NCBI GenBank assembly: GCA_944474755.1
Contig: OX104122.1
Span: 27,369,956-27,433,955 of the forward strand
From: Limnoperna fortunei
Lineage: Eukaryota; Mollusca; Bivalvia; Mytilida; Modiolidae
DNA: 64,000 bases
Direction: 5' to 3'
Shown here: in pieces, positions 47,985 through 60,412 of the stretch
Layout of the letters: every line of letters starts with the position of its first letter
Numbering within the stretch: the stretch's first letter is position 1
Notes under the pieces: model-generated
What the model was told of the DNA's origin: nothing
Seen by the model: only the letters and a program-made list of their open reading frames with translations
Database searches by the model: none
Translations under genes and position numbers: made by a program

Positions 47985-48125
47985 GGCCTCAATGGCCGAT
48001 TAGTGACAGAAGGTAGTCCTTTACTATTTATCGGCGGTTTGCCAGTACTGAGGTTGCATGTAAAAGCCTTGAAAACTCGACGCCATGATCGAGCTGAAAA
48101 ATGCCAAAATTTGCATTAAGCCCCA
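47985..48125 (+). mobile_element. tRNA-derived SINE, decayed copy
   Basis: 'GGCCTCAATGGCCGATTAG' (head), 'AGTACTGAGGTTGCATGT' and 'GACGCCATGATCGAGCTG' occur in family order, with the box B motif lost. Confidence 0.5.
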
Positions 48126-50740
48126 TTTAAATAAACAAGCAATCAACAATTGCATTAATTTAATTAAGTGGGCAATTATTTTTAAATATAATGTGATAAA
48201 CATGACATAGAGGACATTATTAGGGCCTGATATATTCAGAATTGGAAACTATATTATAAGAGGAATCATATTTCAGTTAGAGAGTTTTTGTTTATTTTTG
48301 TGTTGCTTTTTGATGCTCATTATTATAACTTACCCGCCTTCCTTTTAAAAATCAGTATATTTGAAGGGAAGACCATATTTAATAAATAAAAATCTCTGAC
48401 TTTATCTATCTACTTTACTTTTGTTTTTTTAAACAAATGTTTTATTATGTAATTAATTTTCTTATTATGCTTTTTTTCTGTATATAAATAATTTACTTCG
48501 TCCGAAATCTGCGTTAATACCTTGTCAGGGAAAACGTATTGAGGGAGTGTGCACTTTTTAGCATAACTTTTTACCATAACTTTTTAGCATATTACGGACA
48601 AATTGGAAACTGAATGATAAACATTTTAAGCCAACATTACAACAAGATATTAACGTTCTTTGCTGGCAAGTAGGAAAAATACTGACGGAGCGAAAAAGTA
48701 AAAAGCGTAAAAATTGGTAGTGTACGCTTGTGATCTGTTCTATATAATCAAGGATGTTCTAGAAAACATATTATGCAGGCGGGCAAGTCGTTTTCGTGTG
48801 CATACATTTTTCTAGTTAATTTTAAATACTTTTATCAACAGTGCACCTGCTTTTGCAATGAATATAGAACTACAAAGATGCAGCCACGGGAAACCTTAAT
48901 GTATGAATGAAATATTATGTTTTCCCAAGAAACTGCCAACACATTATTAGATTTTAAGTTTCTACTATGATACATTTAATGACATTGTATTATATTATAT
49001 CGTTAAAATAACCAATTTTTAAAAAATTAACCTAAGAATCATTGTTTCTGTAATGAGCATTTAATCAGATGCACGATGCATACACTTTAGTTTTTATTAT
49101 TTACTACCCTTTGTTATTCCAGTGCAAGAGATACTCTAGGTAGTTGTCCATTATATAGTTATATAAATTCATTATGTCATCCCTAACGTTGCAGCGCTAA
49201 GTTTATTTAATTGTTGTTCATATTCTAAAGTACCTGATATGTAAATAATGCCAAAAGTATTCCAGAAGGCTACATTGAATATCAGTTTCCACAAAAACAT
49301 GAGTGCAACATAACTTTTTCTCGTCTGTGTCTTGTCCATCTATCGCATTTCCTAGTATAAGGTTTTTACGCCTTGGTGAACAATAAACCATTCTGCCAAC
49401 GAGGCCCCTGGGGTTTAAATATGTGAACTCCATATTATTGCTTCAACTTTCCTCTGTCTATAAATTTCCGGTAATAAAAATATTTGCATCACCTTGCACA
49501 CAAATAATCCAAAGGCCGGGCAGTTGTTTATTGATGCTTCTCAGTGGACAATTTAATATTGGAATATAAATGTCATTTTTGCCATTGTTCTTAAGCTATA
49601 GAAGGCCAAGGTTGTCCATAGTAAAGATGAAGGAATAAATCGGATTTCATGGTATGTAATTCCGTAATCTTAAGTTTACAGTGATACGTAATCACCAAAG
49701 TATAGCAGTTATTCCTCATAATCAAAGATACCAAAGTTATGAAATACTACGCTAGACGCATGTTTCGCCTTTTAATATTTATAAGTGGGCTTGAACCCAA
49801 AAAGTATTTTAAATCCAAATCATTAAGATGTTGCAAAGCTGTTTTTCATCCAAATTCGAAAACGATGAAATTATTTCATCCACGAACTCAATAAATATAT
49901 TGTCTAACTCCAACATCGTTTACTTGTTGTTAAAATAAATGTGGCGTTACACTATATATGATTACTGTCATCCTAAAACCAATTATTTGGTCTTTTAAGT
50001 TTTAAGAGCCTACATTTATTAACAATAATAATATGTTTATTGTACATATAAGCTGTTAACAGTTTCTTTATAAGTAGTTTTTAAAGTACTTAAATTAAAA
50101 TTTATATTTTTTTATGACGTGATATGTCGATAAAATATTATATATTCCACATTTTGTGACCGATACTCGTATTAATACTTGTATTGAACATCACCATTAT
50201 AAAGTTTGAAATGTGCAAAATACTTAAGACCCAATGTAACACACTAATAATTTAACAATACTATAAAACGATGAGAAGACTTTAAATTGATTAAAAGTAC
50301 AAATTAGAAACGTTTGTTGACCTAATTCATCGTTTGTTTCTTTAAGCTCGTGTCAACAAGTTTGAATTTAAAGTCTTAAAATAGCTTTATATTTTCTATC
50401 TGGAAGGTTTTGAGTATTAATTAATGAGTGAGCTCTTTCATAGTGGTAATAGTAGAACAAATTAATGATAGTTTAGTTTACCATCCAGAGTAATCAGATA
50501 AGTAAATGAAATTATTGTTAATGTGTAAATTACCCACTTAATACCACGTGTAATCAAGGGTTATATTATCAATTGCAACATTAGTAGTTCTATAAAAGAA
50601 ATTGCCTCTTGTTTGTGTATGTTTGTTTTACGTAAACATACTAGATTGTAAGAAAGAAAACATTATCATTTATCAAACTTTACAATTTCGTTACTTAACA
50701 TGTGTTATCAAAAGAAAAATAGAAGAGAAACCGAGGTACA
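48126..50740. other. AT-rich stretch, nothing recognised
   Basis: No exon, RNA gene or recurring family found. Near 48548-48600, ACTTTTTAGCATAACTTTTT is partly repeated. Confidence 0.4.
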
Positions 50741-50749
50741 TTTGAAAAA

Positions 50750-50890
50750 TTAAGGTACAATTATAATCCGGATTGACACCAAAACACACAAAACAGAATT
50801 TGAGTAACCCGAACAAAAGCATGTGTGTGTGTTCCATACAGAGCCTGCCCTTAATTAGACACACATCGAGTTTATTCATTGACATGTGTA
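50750..50890 (-). mobile_element. Interspersed family 3 copy, inverted
   Basis: The complement of CGGAGCACCTGAGTGC-type sequence: 'GAGTAACCCGAACAAAAGC', 'CAGAGCCTGCCCTTAATTAGAC' match the inverse of 45255-45450. Confidence 0.5.
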
Positions 50891-53800
50891 GGACAAGTCA
50901 AGCAAGGAAAGGGAGACTACCTAAGACTTAGCGAAAATTAGACAAGGTTGACAAAAGAGTTTCATACTTTCCATCACATATAAAGGCATATAGCAGCAGA
51001 CAAATTTTAAATCAAATATTAACTTTTAACTAAAATAGTTTTTTATAGAGGAGCGTTCCATTTTGGAAAACCCTATCATTATACACCTAATATAAGCAAG
51101 AGTTTTAACATGCCATTAAACCTGGTTAAACCAAACTTTCAAGACAATTTAAGCTATAACGAATCATTAATTTTGATCCTTTAGTAATGTTTAAAATGTC
51201 TGATAAAAAATCAATTATATTTAATAAATTATATCAACATAATAATTTAAATTGCTGTTACAATCTAACAAAATGTATGTCCTTATTACTGATCTCACTT
51301 TCAAATAATAAATCGTCATCATAGGATTTATAATCAACTAATCAACTCAAATACTAATGTAATGGAAGCTGGAGGTTTAGCATGTCATAAAACCTGGTTT
51401 AACGTCCCATTTCTTTTGAAACGCCTATACCAAGTCAGGACCATTGCTGTAGTTACTGTATGTTTGGTTGTTGGTTCTGGAGTTGCCGGTTTCTCGGACT
51501 TTGATTTGTAGATTATCTGTTTTGACACCTTCATCGGTGTTCGGTATTTTGTTATTACCTTCATTTAAACATTTAGTTGAAAATCTTCATTTGCAAAAAT
51601 CAAATTTTTTTTCTAAAATATAACAAAAGAATGCTTTAAAATATAATCGAACATAATTATAAGAAAACGACATAGAAATATAATTTGCAAGAAATTATAA
51701 ACTAATCTATATTCTGAACGTGCATTTAATTTCAACAGATTCTAATTTACATTCAATTTGTAAATTATCATCAAGCAGGCCCTAGCTGCAATAAAATTTA
51801 ATACATTAATTTACTTGCACCCAGGTATCTTCATTTATTAATCATCTTCTATTGTAAATGTAAATTGCAGTGGGATTTTAGATATTATGACTTGATTTAT
51901 GTCTCATCATCAACAAGAACTTATATCGAAGAAACGTAAAACCACTATTTAATACGATGAGTGGGATTTTGATTCGAAGTGCCAGCTGTTTATCTTTAAA
52001 AGTTGTTAAAATTGTGTGCTTTTAATGGCAATAAATTATTGAGATGCGTTTATAAAGTAGTAAAGTAAACATTGTTAATAATGATGACTTAAAAAATACA
52101 AAAACATTTCTAATAAAACATCTTCAGACGCTGTAAATATTTTTTGCAACTTTCAACCCTTAAAGCTCCAAATAATATAAATATGTTGTTTTCTACAAGA
52201 GTAGGTGTGCATTGATGTTTATGAAGATATTTAACCTATCTTTTCGGTTTCGTCGGGATTTATTCTTCATTCTGTTCATCATGTGACGAAATGTAAACTT
52301 ATGCTTTCTTTTGTTAAATTACATTGTTAGAAATTATTCCTTTTCTAAGGTACACTTGTCTCTATCTGTATAGAATAGAGACATCTGAGAAGAAAATCAA
52401 ATGTCATACACAAGATCTTCTTTACCTATGAAGAATCGAAACCTCTCCATTTTCCTATAAGAAACAAAATAATTCATTGTTGCCCATATGAAATTGGTTA
52501 GTTTTAATATGTTTTTATATAGGTATGCATTATATTTTTAAAATTATCCTAACCTATGTTTAAACAACCAATAGAATGTATGTAAGGTGATTTGTATGGA
52601 TAATAAAAGATAAATGAAGCAATCAGATTTATTGACAGAGTAACAGTTAGCTAGCAAATAACTAGTAATTACGTAACAACCCAATAGAACTTTTTCTTAA
52701 ATAAAGGAAAATAATATAACACAATAGAGTAAAATATACATAACCTTTGTCAAATAAACATAACTAGCTACCCAGTCAACTCGCAGTGAAGATTGTAAAA
52801 CTTTTCTACATTATTTATACAAGTTTATATTTGAAAGTACTTTATGAAACTTGTTTAAACAGTGAGTACGTATTCCTTTATACCGTCATGTCGTTTTAAG
52901 GCTTGTTACATAAAAAAGACAAGAAGGAAAAAACACCATGTGTAACAATTACTGTTAAACAAATTTCTAATTTTAGTTTAAGTTGCACTTAGGAATATAA
53001 AGTCATAACATTGTACATCATTGGATCACTTTTTAAACACTCTTAGACATTCTCTCTCATTACTTGTTCAATAGAATAAAAAACAACAGAAAAAATAATA
53101 TTATGCAATTGTACTAAATTTTGTTTTGGATGAAAAAAGACACGACATTTTAAAGGCAATACAAAAGAATATACACTTTAAATACGAGTATATGGTTAGA
53201 AAACTCTTGAAGGTTTTTTTCTCATTGGAAAGTTAAGTTTTGCCATAATGTCTGAATATTTTAAGTTTCGCAAACAATTCGTTGTCGTCTTTTTTTCCGG
53301 ATTTTGCTAAATCTAAATTGTATTGTTGTATTAGACAGCTACAGTATTCAATACAGAGCCTTTATCCCTATCCAAATGTGGTTATGTATATTGGAGTTGT
53401 GCACCTTTTTATGAATACATTCAGAACAATTGTGTGCAGAAATAACCAACAAAAGCGCTTCTAGTAATGTAGAATGTTTTAGGTAACCAATTAAAGTATA
53501 GACTTTCTATAAAGTCTAAAATTGATATGTTGAATACATAGTACACAACGGCTATATTCTTACAGTTATCACGTTTAAAAAATATTGATTTTTTAATGGC
53601 TAGTAAAAGTTTACTATTAAAAAAAAACTTTATTAAAAAAAAATTATTTCCTATTGAGAATTTTAAAAATGTCAATCTACAAAAGAACCAACAATTATGG
53701 AATATCATTTTCCTTTGATTTTATTTTAATATTATTTGCTATTATTTATTTTTTAATTCCAAATTTTTGATCGAAAGTTTTTTTGGAATTGATACGCTTG

Positions 53801-54515
53801 TTTGAAATATCGCTCACACTTTAGTATGATGTGTTCAAAACTTCAAAAGAGAACACATTAGTGGTTTGTACTTCATCTTGTAAGTAAAATGATCTACTAT
53901 ATCCAATGAAATCGCTTAAAATAATTTTGTTACCAATATAATGGTTTATCTAATTTTTTTAAGACTAGTTTTGATTTTCGGGAACACTATACATGACGAT
54001 TGAGTACAGTACATGATTTAAGTTTTTTGCCTGTCAGTTGATTAAGATGATAATCATGTATTTAACACGAAAATGTTCTATTTCAACCAATTATTTGTCC
54101 TTTACACGATAATAAACTGAAAGTATTTTAATTGGTTTAAAACTGCTGCATAATGACGTATACAGTTATGACAATTTCAATCATCTACCTGAAAATGACA
54201 GTGGCGGATACAAAGTCTTTGTTATCTGCGATCATTAACGTCAAATCCAATTCAATATGTTAGAAGGATGCAAGAATCTTATCAACATTTGATAAATATG
54301 ACAATACACGGATAGAGTTATTATAAGCTTTTGTCGTTTTTAATCTTCTTAACAGTGATAGCAACGTGGTTTGTGAATAGATCAGATACTGTTTTCTAAA
54401 ACTTATTTCAATAAAAAATTTACGGTTTGTTATTATATCATATTATCAGTTCGTAACTAAATATTAAACCGAAAGAGAATAGAAAACAACGTTTTTCAAC
54501 GAAGAAAAATACAGC
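50891..54515. other. AT-rich stretch without supported genes
   Basis: Only short unsupported frames. 51440-51550 is slightly GC-richer with no recognised content. Confidence 0.4.
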
Positions 54516-54532
54516 ATTTGGAATTTAACGTC

Positions 54533-54736
54533 ATGGAAACATCTGGATATATATTCAATACAACAAGTTGTCACACATTAATATATGGAAATAATAAGAC
54601 CTTAATAACCACCCAAGGACTCATAGGGACTATTTCTAATAATGAGATGTTTTGGCTTATTGTTGGCTTTGGAGTATTTGCCGCATTACTTGCTGGTGGC
54701 TTCAGTGCAATACGGAAACATGTACATAAAGATAAA
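54533..54736 (+). CDS. First exon of a small single-pass membrane protein
   Basis: The ATG has a favourable context (GTCATGG). The 68 codons end at a consensus donor AAA|GTAAGTTT in phase 0. The predicted peptide has a 38-residue N-terminal part with two N-glycosylation sequons (NTT at 9, NKT at 21) and no signal peptide, a hydrophobic helix at about 39-60 (MFWLIVGFGVFAALLAGGFSA) and a basic tail RKHVHKDK. Charges favour N-out, C-in (type III). I do not recognise the family. A further exon must lie downstream; an AG at about 55138 (TTTACAG) would add only eight residues in frame before a stop, so I do not claim it. Confidence 0.5.
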
Positions 54737-55367
54737 GTAAGTTTGATTTTTGTGCTTTATTCCTTGTTTGTTATTGTTAGTTTAGGCAAGCACACCTGAT
54801 GTACAAGGCTTTGGAATATATGCCTCCAGGCCCCTACAATTAATCCACTCGTGATCCTTTAATGATTATTAAAATGCAGAAATATTAAACTATCATTTGA
54901 TTCTCAAGCATTCAATGGAAAATAATGGTCAATTTTATAATGAAATATTGATTTAAAGAAGTGAATACCCAGACATTTTCTATAAAGAAAATTCACATTT
55001 ATTAATGAATTTTTAAAATGAATATAAATGACACAACATTAACATACTCTCATTACATCCATATTATGTGCCTTTGTGTTGAAGTTTGTTTAGCAATCAT
55101 GCAACATTTTATTCTTTAAAAATAATTTAAACTTTACAGGCAAACGGTCGTCTTTGTTGTACTTAGCAAGTTTCCTATTTTGTCATATCAAGGAAGCAAT
55201 AATTGCATTATTTAGGAAGTTTAATTCATTCGTTTACACTTTTTTGTTATAGACTGAGAAGTTGTAGTGCTATATTTATAGCGATGTTCAACACATTTAT
55301 TATTATTGTTGTTGTTTACAACGAACAGGTATAGAAGTCATCACACACTGCATATTTATCATTGAAA

Positions 55368-55593
55368 TTTAATTGTTGTTTTACGCCACTTTCAGCAATT
55401 TTTTTCGGGCTATGTTATGGCGTCCAGTTTTTATTTTTTGGAGAAAAACCCCCAACCATCGGTAGGAAAAACTGGCAATCCCTTACAATTTAGATTAGAG
55501 TCGAGTGAATCGTGCCCACAGTGAGATTCGAACCCGCAAACTTTATTTTGACAGACTACTTGATCAATAGTAGACTAACTTCCACCGAGGCCC
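55368..55593 (-). mobile_element. tRNA-derived SINE copy 6
   Basis: Minus-strand head GGCCTCGGTGGAAGTTAG and GCGGGTTCGAATCTCAC; body ends at the plus-strand AATTGTTGTTTTACGCC. Confidence 0.75.
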
Positions 55594-55800
55594 ATATTGA
55601 AATTTGATCTATTCTTCGAAATTTTATTTCTTAAAATTACATTTTCAAGACTATTTTAAGAAACAAACCATCAATCAACTTAAAGTTATAACGTTGCGGT
55701 AATTGAAATGGCAGGTAACATTAGACAATGATGTTCCTTTGGTAATTGACGAAAAAACTATAAAGATTTGTTGTAAGTAGCAACAACTTACTGTTAATAA

Positions 55801-55821
55801 TTATATATATATATATATATA
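55801..55821. repeat. TA microsatellite
   Basis: About ten TA units. Confidence 0.85.
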
Positions 55822-57274
55822 CGATATAGATAGACGACAAGTTTAGCACTAGTTTTGATATATATCTGAAACAATATTATGTTTCTATGCGTTGAGACAT
55901 TTTTGTCCTATTTGGGATCTTCTGTATTATTTTACAAACATCGTTCTTTGTTTACAAACGTAACGGGCTGACGACAAATGTAGTCCCGCAGTAAATGGAG
56001 GATGAAGTAATGCAGAGGTTATATATGGAAATCAGTTATGTTCTCTGTGCTTGAGAGTGTCTTGTTGTAATCTATAATGCGCAGACAACGTTTTATGATT
56101 TAAAGTTCTTGTGTATATTATGTGTTGTATTTGTCATACAACAGTTAAATTTATGTCTGTTATCAAAATCATGCATTTTTTACAGTTGTTAGTCCTGCAT
56201 TTAGTGGTATTCTGTGACGTTTAATAAAAATGTCAAGTAGATTAACGAAACAGGAACAAATATTTTGAGCAAGATCTGTAACTTTGTACTGGAATTTCCA
56301 GCAATCCACCGGAAAAAAGAGAATTTAATGATTGTACGACAACTACATTATAAAATGTGATAGCTTCAGTCGAGTCCTCAGGTTTAATTATATTTAATAT
56401 AATAAATGACGCCTGAGCCAGTATGTCTTGATTTTTCCTTAGTACTCGGAAACAATATGTCCACCAGCCGTGACATGAACCTAGTGTTTAAAATTGAGAG
56501 GTTAAATAATTGATTGGTCGGAAATCATAGGACAGGGACAAATTTTTAATTTAAAGTGTTTCATGTATTTTAAGTTGTTGAGTTGCTGAGCTATATTGAT
56601 GTGATGAGCAGAGTAACCATCACACTATATTAAATTTTTGAAATCTATGGTGCATTTTGTCATTCATAAAACTATACTTTTTAATAAGAAATTGTCAGAA
56701 CATTATTGCTTTCCTTATGACAAGCTTTGTTTTCGTCAACAAACGTTCAACGGAAATACAAATTCTGGTAAAAAAATTGTTTTATTTTATTTCATTTGAA
56801 GGTACTTTCACTTTTGATATTTAAAAAATGCTGATTTCCTCTTTGAATGAAGTAATCTTATCTTTTTGTTTGCTTTTTATGAAAGATATGTTTTTACTAG
56901 TATTAATTGTTGCGAATATAATCCAAGTCAATAATTTCAATGACAACCATAATATGACGCAAAAATAACATGGATAGCATATAGATTAATTAATAATATA
57001 AGAGGTATCTGCAATGTATTTTGATACAAAAAATGAAATAAACTCCATCACAACATCTCAATGAAGACAATAGATAAAATAAAGAATCCATTAACATTCT
57101 TTAAGAGAAACGGTGACATTGTGCAAATAACTAGAAAGTATCTACCGCATTAGGATTGCGAACAATTTTTGTTATCGTTTAAGAGGGGAGAAAACTCGCA
57201 CTGAACACTAATGATTTATCTTGACATTGACTGTCTAGCTACACTTCCAGTCCTCTTTGACTTTGTCGGAGGAC

Positions 57275-57600
57275 AAAGAGCAGCACAGCGTGTCCCCAGT
57301 GGCGGATAGGGGCGACTATCTTATTAAGAGGGGTTGTCAGGTCACACTACGGAAAGCCTGATCGTGGACCGTAGTGGGTGAGGTATTTAGAAAGTTTTGC
57401 ACGATAAAGATCCTTTTTTTAGATTTTGATTGAATAGGCTAATTGTAGGACTACATTTTCCGTCCCTATCCAATACCCCTTACTTTTCCAGTGGCAGCCA
57501 CAATATTTGTTTCCATTCCACCCCATTTTCTTTGATGTATTGATGTATTGTTAGTTAACTTGTTCTCGGCCTGAAAATACTGCTCGCTGGACATAAAGCT
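57275..57600 (+). mobile_element. Interspersed family 2 copy
   Basis: 'GCACAGCGTGTCCCCAGTGG', 'GAGGGGTTGTCAGGTCAC', 'TTTTCCGTCCCTATCCAATA' and 'GAAAATACTGCTCGCTGG' follow the family order. Confidence 0.7.
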
Positions 57601-58914
57601 AAAAATCAAATAAATCATTCATTATCGGAGATGAACATATATTCACGACTACCAAGATACTAAAACGTGACCCAAAGGTCAACGTAAAGAAAAATATCGA
57701 TGCACTTATATTAATATAAGAGCACAGAAATCGCCATTAAATATTTTAACTTTATAATATGTTGCATTTGCACTAAATTGACTAAATTAAAAGACTTGTA
57801 TTTATTTTAAAGGTCAGAAGATTTTGCTCTGCATCAGCCCATATATCATATAGTTAAGAACCGTATTTCATAATCAAATTATCGTTATTAGTGAAGCTGT
57901 TATAATGCCAGGTACAAGGAATTATTTATCGACTACGGAAGTGTTCGTACATCACAATGCTTTTAAAAGGTCTTATAAGTTGATGAATAAATTCCTTGTT
58001 CTATTAATACAAATGTTTTTCTGTCACAAACGTGCACTCAAGTTATGTATGTGTGTTCTGTATCTTTAATTTGCTGAATATGACTACGAGTCGAATACAC
58101 ATAACGTAAACCTATGCCAGAAATTTATATCTTAATATAACTATTGGGAAAATATCATAAATAAGACAAAACTGTTCGAACAATTAATATAGGCTTCCCT
58201 GCATTTTCTATTGATCTTTGATGGATCTTTTTCGGCCACAAAAAATCTCTTATTTCAAGTGTACATACTGTAAGCAAACCTCAGAGCTGGTGCACATATT
58301 TAAAGTTATAAACAACGTGGGAGATTTGTTAAGAAAACGCCAACTATAGCTTTTCGTCGCTATTTGCAGGTAAAAATAATAATATAGTATCAAAGCAATC
58401 AACATTATGATATATTGCAGGAAATGTAAGCAGTACATGTAATGGCTAATCAATAGTACATTGTCGTTTTTTACCTATTTAACATTTAAAATCTAAAGTA
58501 GCAACAGTTTCATCAAATCGTTTTTATGATAAGTACTTTAATTGCCATTAACGTTGGAAGTTGGATAACAGTTGATATCATTCTAATCAGTTTCCGTTAT
58601 GCTATACATTTTGTTTGTGATAAATTTGTTTCTGTGAAAAATAACTGTGTCTTCATTAAAACAGAGACGTGGACATGTATTTCGTATATTTTACTATCTA
58701 GGCATAGCGAATTAGATCTCTTAAAATCCTTAGTTTTCTTTCAGGTTTTGCATTTTGTTTGACATCTGTATTCTATATGCAGTACAATATATACATGCAA
58801 TCTTAAGATTTTAAATACCAAATGAATCCATACATTTAAAAGTTTTCCGGAAAACGAAACTTTACAAACATGTTTAGATATACAATGCGATTGATATTTT
58901 AGTTTAACGATCTG

Positions 58915-59060
58915 AAATGTGCCAAGGGTTTTATTGGAATCGGGGTAATCACTTTGTGTTTATGTTTAATATGATTGTCAAAATCCGTATTTTTAATTGT
59001 CTCTTGACTTTCGGCTCTTGTTATTCGGTTTGTTTCCTTGCTATCTTGGCGATTGAAAAT
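58915..59060 (+). mobile_element. Interspersed family 3 copy
   Basis: 'TTTTATTGGAATCGGGGTAATC' and 'TCTCTTGACTTTCGGCTCTTG' match 45255-45450. Confidence 0.5.
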
Positions 59061-60355
59061 TTGCAAACAAAAACCCAACGAATAAGCACATCAAATATTC
59101 GTAATATTGCTATTTATTTTTCAATTGTATACAATGTTCGGTAAGAAGTATTAATATGTAGCTTGTACGCATGCTTAATCTTGCTTACTAAATCTTATTT
59201 TACAAAAATATTGTTACGATGTATTTTAAATCGTTTTTCGTGCTTTAACAAAACGTATACTCCATTAATAGTACGCCTATAGTTAAAAGTTTTACCCGTT
59301 ATGACTTGCTGTACAATATTGTTGCCTTAGGTAAGTAGCTGAGTAAAATATCATAGCTCAATTGTCCTCACTTTATCTAATAGTCTGCACTGGTTCACGT
59401 CATGTTGTGCATCCCTTTGTATGTGATTTCATATAACTTCTACATTTCGCTCAACAATTTCAAACCCGCACATTAGAAGAAAATGTTTTATTGTAATGAT
59501 GGATTTGCAAAATGTATTTTATTGTTTCCAAAACAAAACTCGTTACTCGTTATATGCAGTTGAATTGTACTCTTATTTAATATACAAGTTTAATGGTTCT
59601 GCGGGTAAAACGTAATACCATCCTTCAACTGGAAGTCCATCATCTGTTTTTTCTGAAATGATACTCGAATTTCTTCCTGTGCCCACGGCTCGTACAAATA
59701 AATTAAATAATTTTCTGACATTTTACAAGTGTTGTATATTGATCGTAAAGGTGATAAAAGGAAAGTCAGTAGGAGCTGTGTGGGTACTTGTCATCATGGT
59801 TTTTGTTGTTAGCAGTCAACATTGTTAATGTGTTCCAAAACAGCAACTTATAAGGATGTTACTCTCGAACTTAATATAACCAGTGCACGGATTAACAACA
59901 GATCATATTTTTAACTGAATTCATTACATTAGAACAATTTTTTTATATTTTGAAGTATTTGCCGTTGATCATTATGTGCAGTATGACCGTATCTAACTCT
60001 ACTAGCGTGAAATTGGATCGCTGTCATGACGCTTTTTAACCACGCAAGGTGACGTTACAATGCCATAAAACACAGATAGATTATTTACCTATTAAAACCT
60101 TGATGTATTTTTTCTTCATCTCACCTCAGGGCTTCGATGACATCAGGAAAAGAAAATGCATCTCGTTGAAAAAACGTAAATAAACTATAATTATACATCC
60201 GAATAGTAAATGTTTTATGAAAAAAAGCAAAGTTCATTACAAGTATATTTTAAAAGAAAACAGCTTTGTTTACGCAATATATTTTAGTGTAAGGTAATTA
60301 TGTATGAAGTTATTTTATCAGCGTCTGAAAATAACTTCATATATACTTATCTTAC

Positions 60356-60412
60356 ACTTTTAGTTATATAATGGCGTCCAGATTTTATTTTCGGAAGAAG
60401 CCAAAGTACCTG
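60356..60412 (-). mobile_element. SINE body fragment
   Basis: 'TATATAATGGCGTCCAGATTTTATT' and 'GGAAGAAGCCAAAGTACC' match the SINE body. Confidence 0.5.

Noticed and set aside
47763..48119. 118-codon plus-strand frame
   Set aside because: The 3' third is a decayed SINE, and the remainder shows no domain.
55130..55170. A terminal exon for the 54533 gene after TTTACAG
   Set aside because: It would add only about eight residues, and the branch or polypyrimidine context is weak; without transcript data it cannot be supported.
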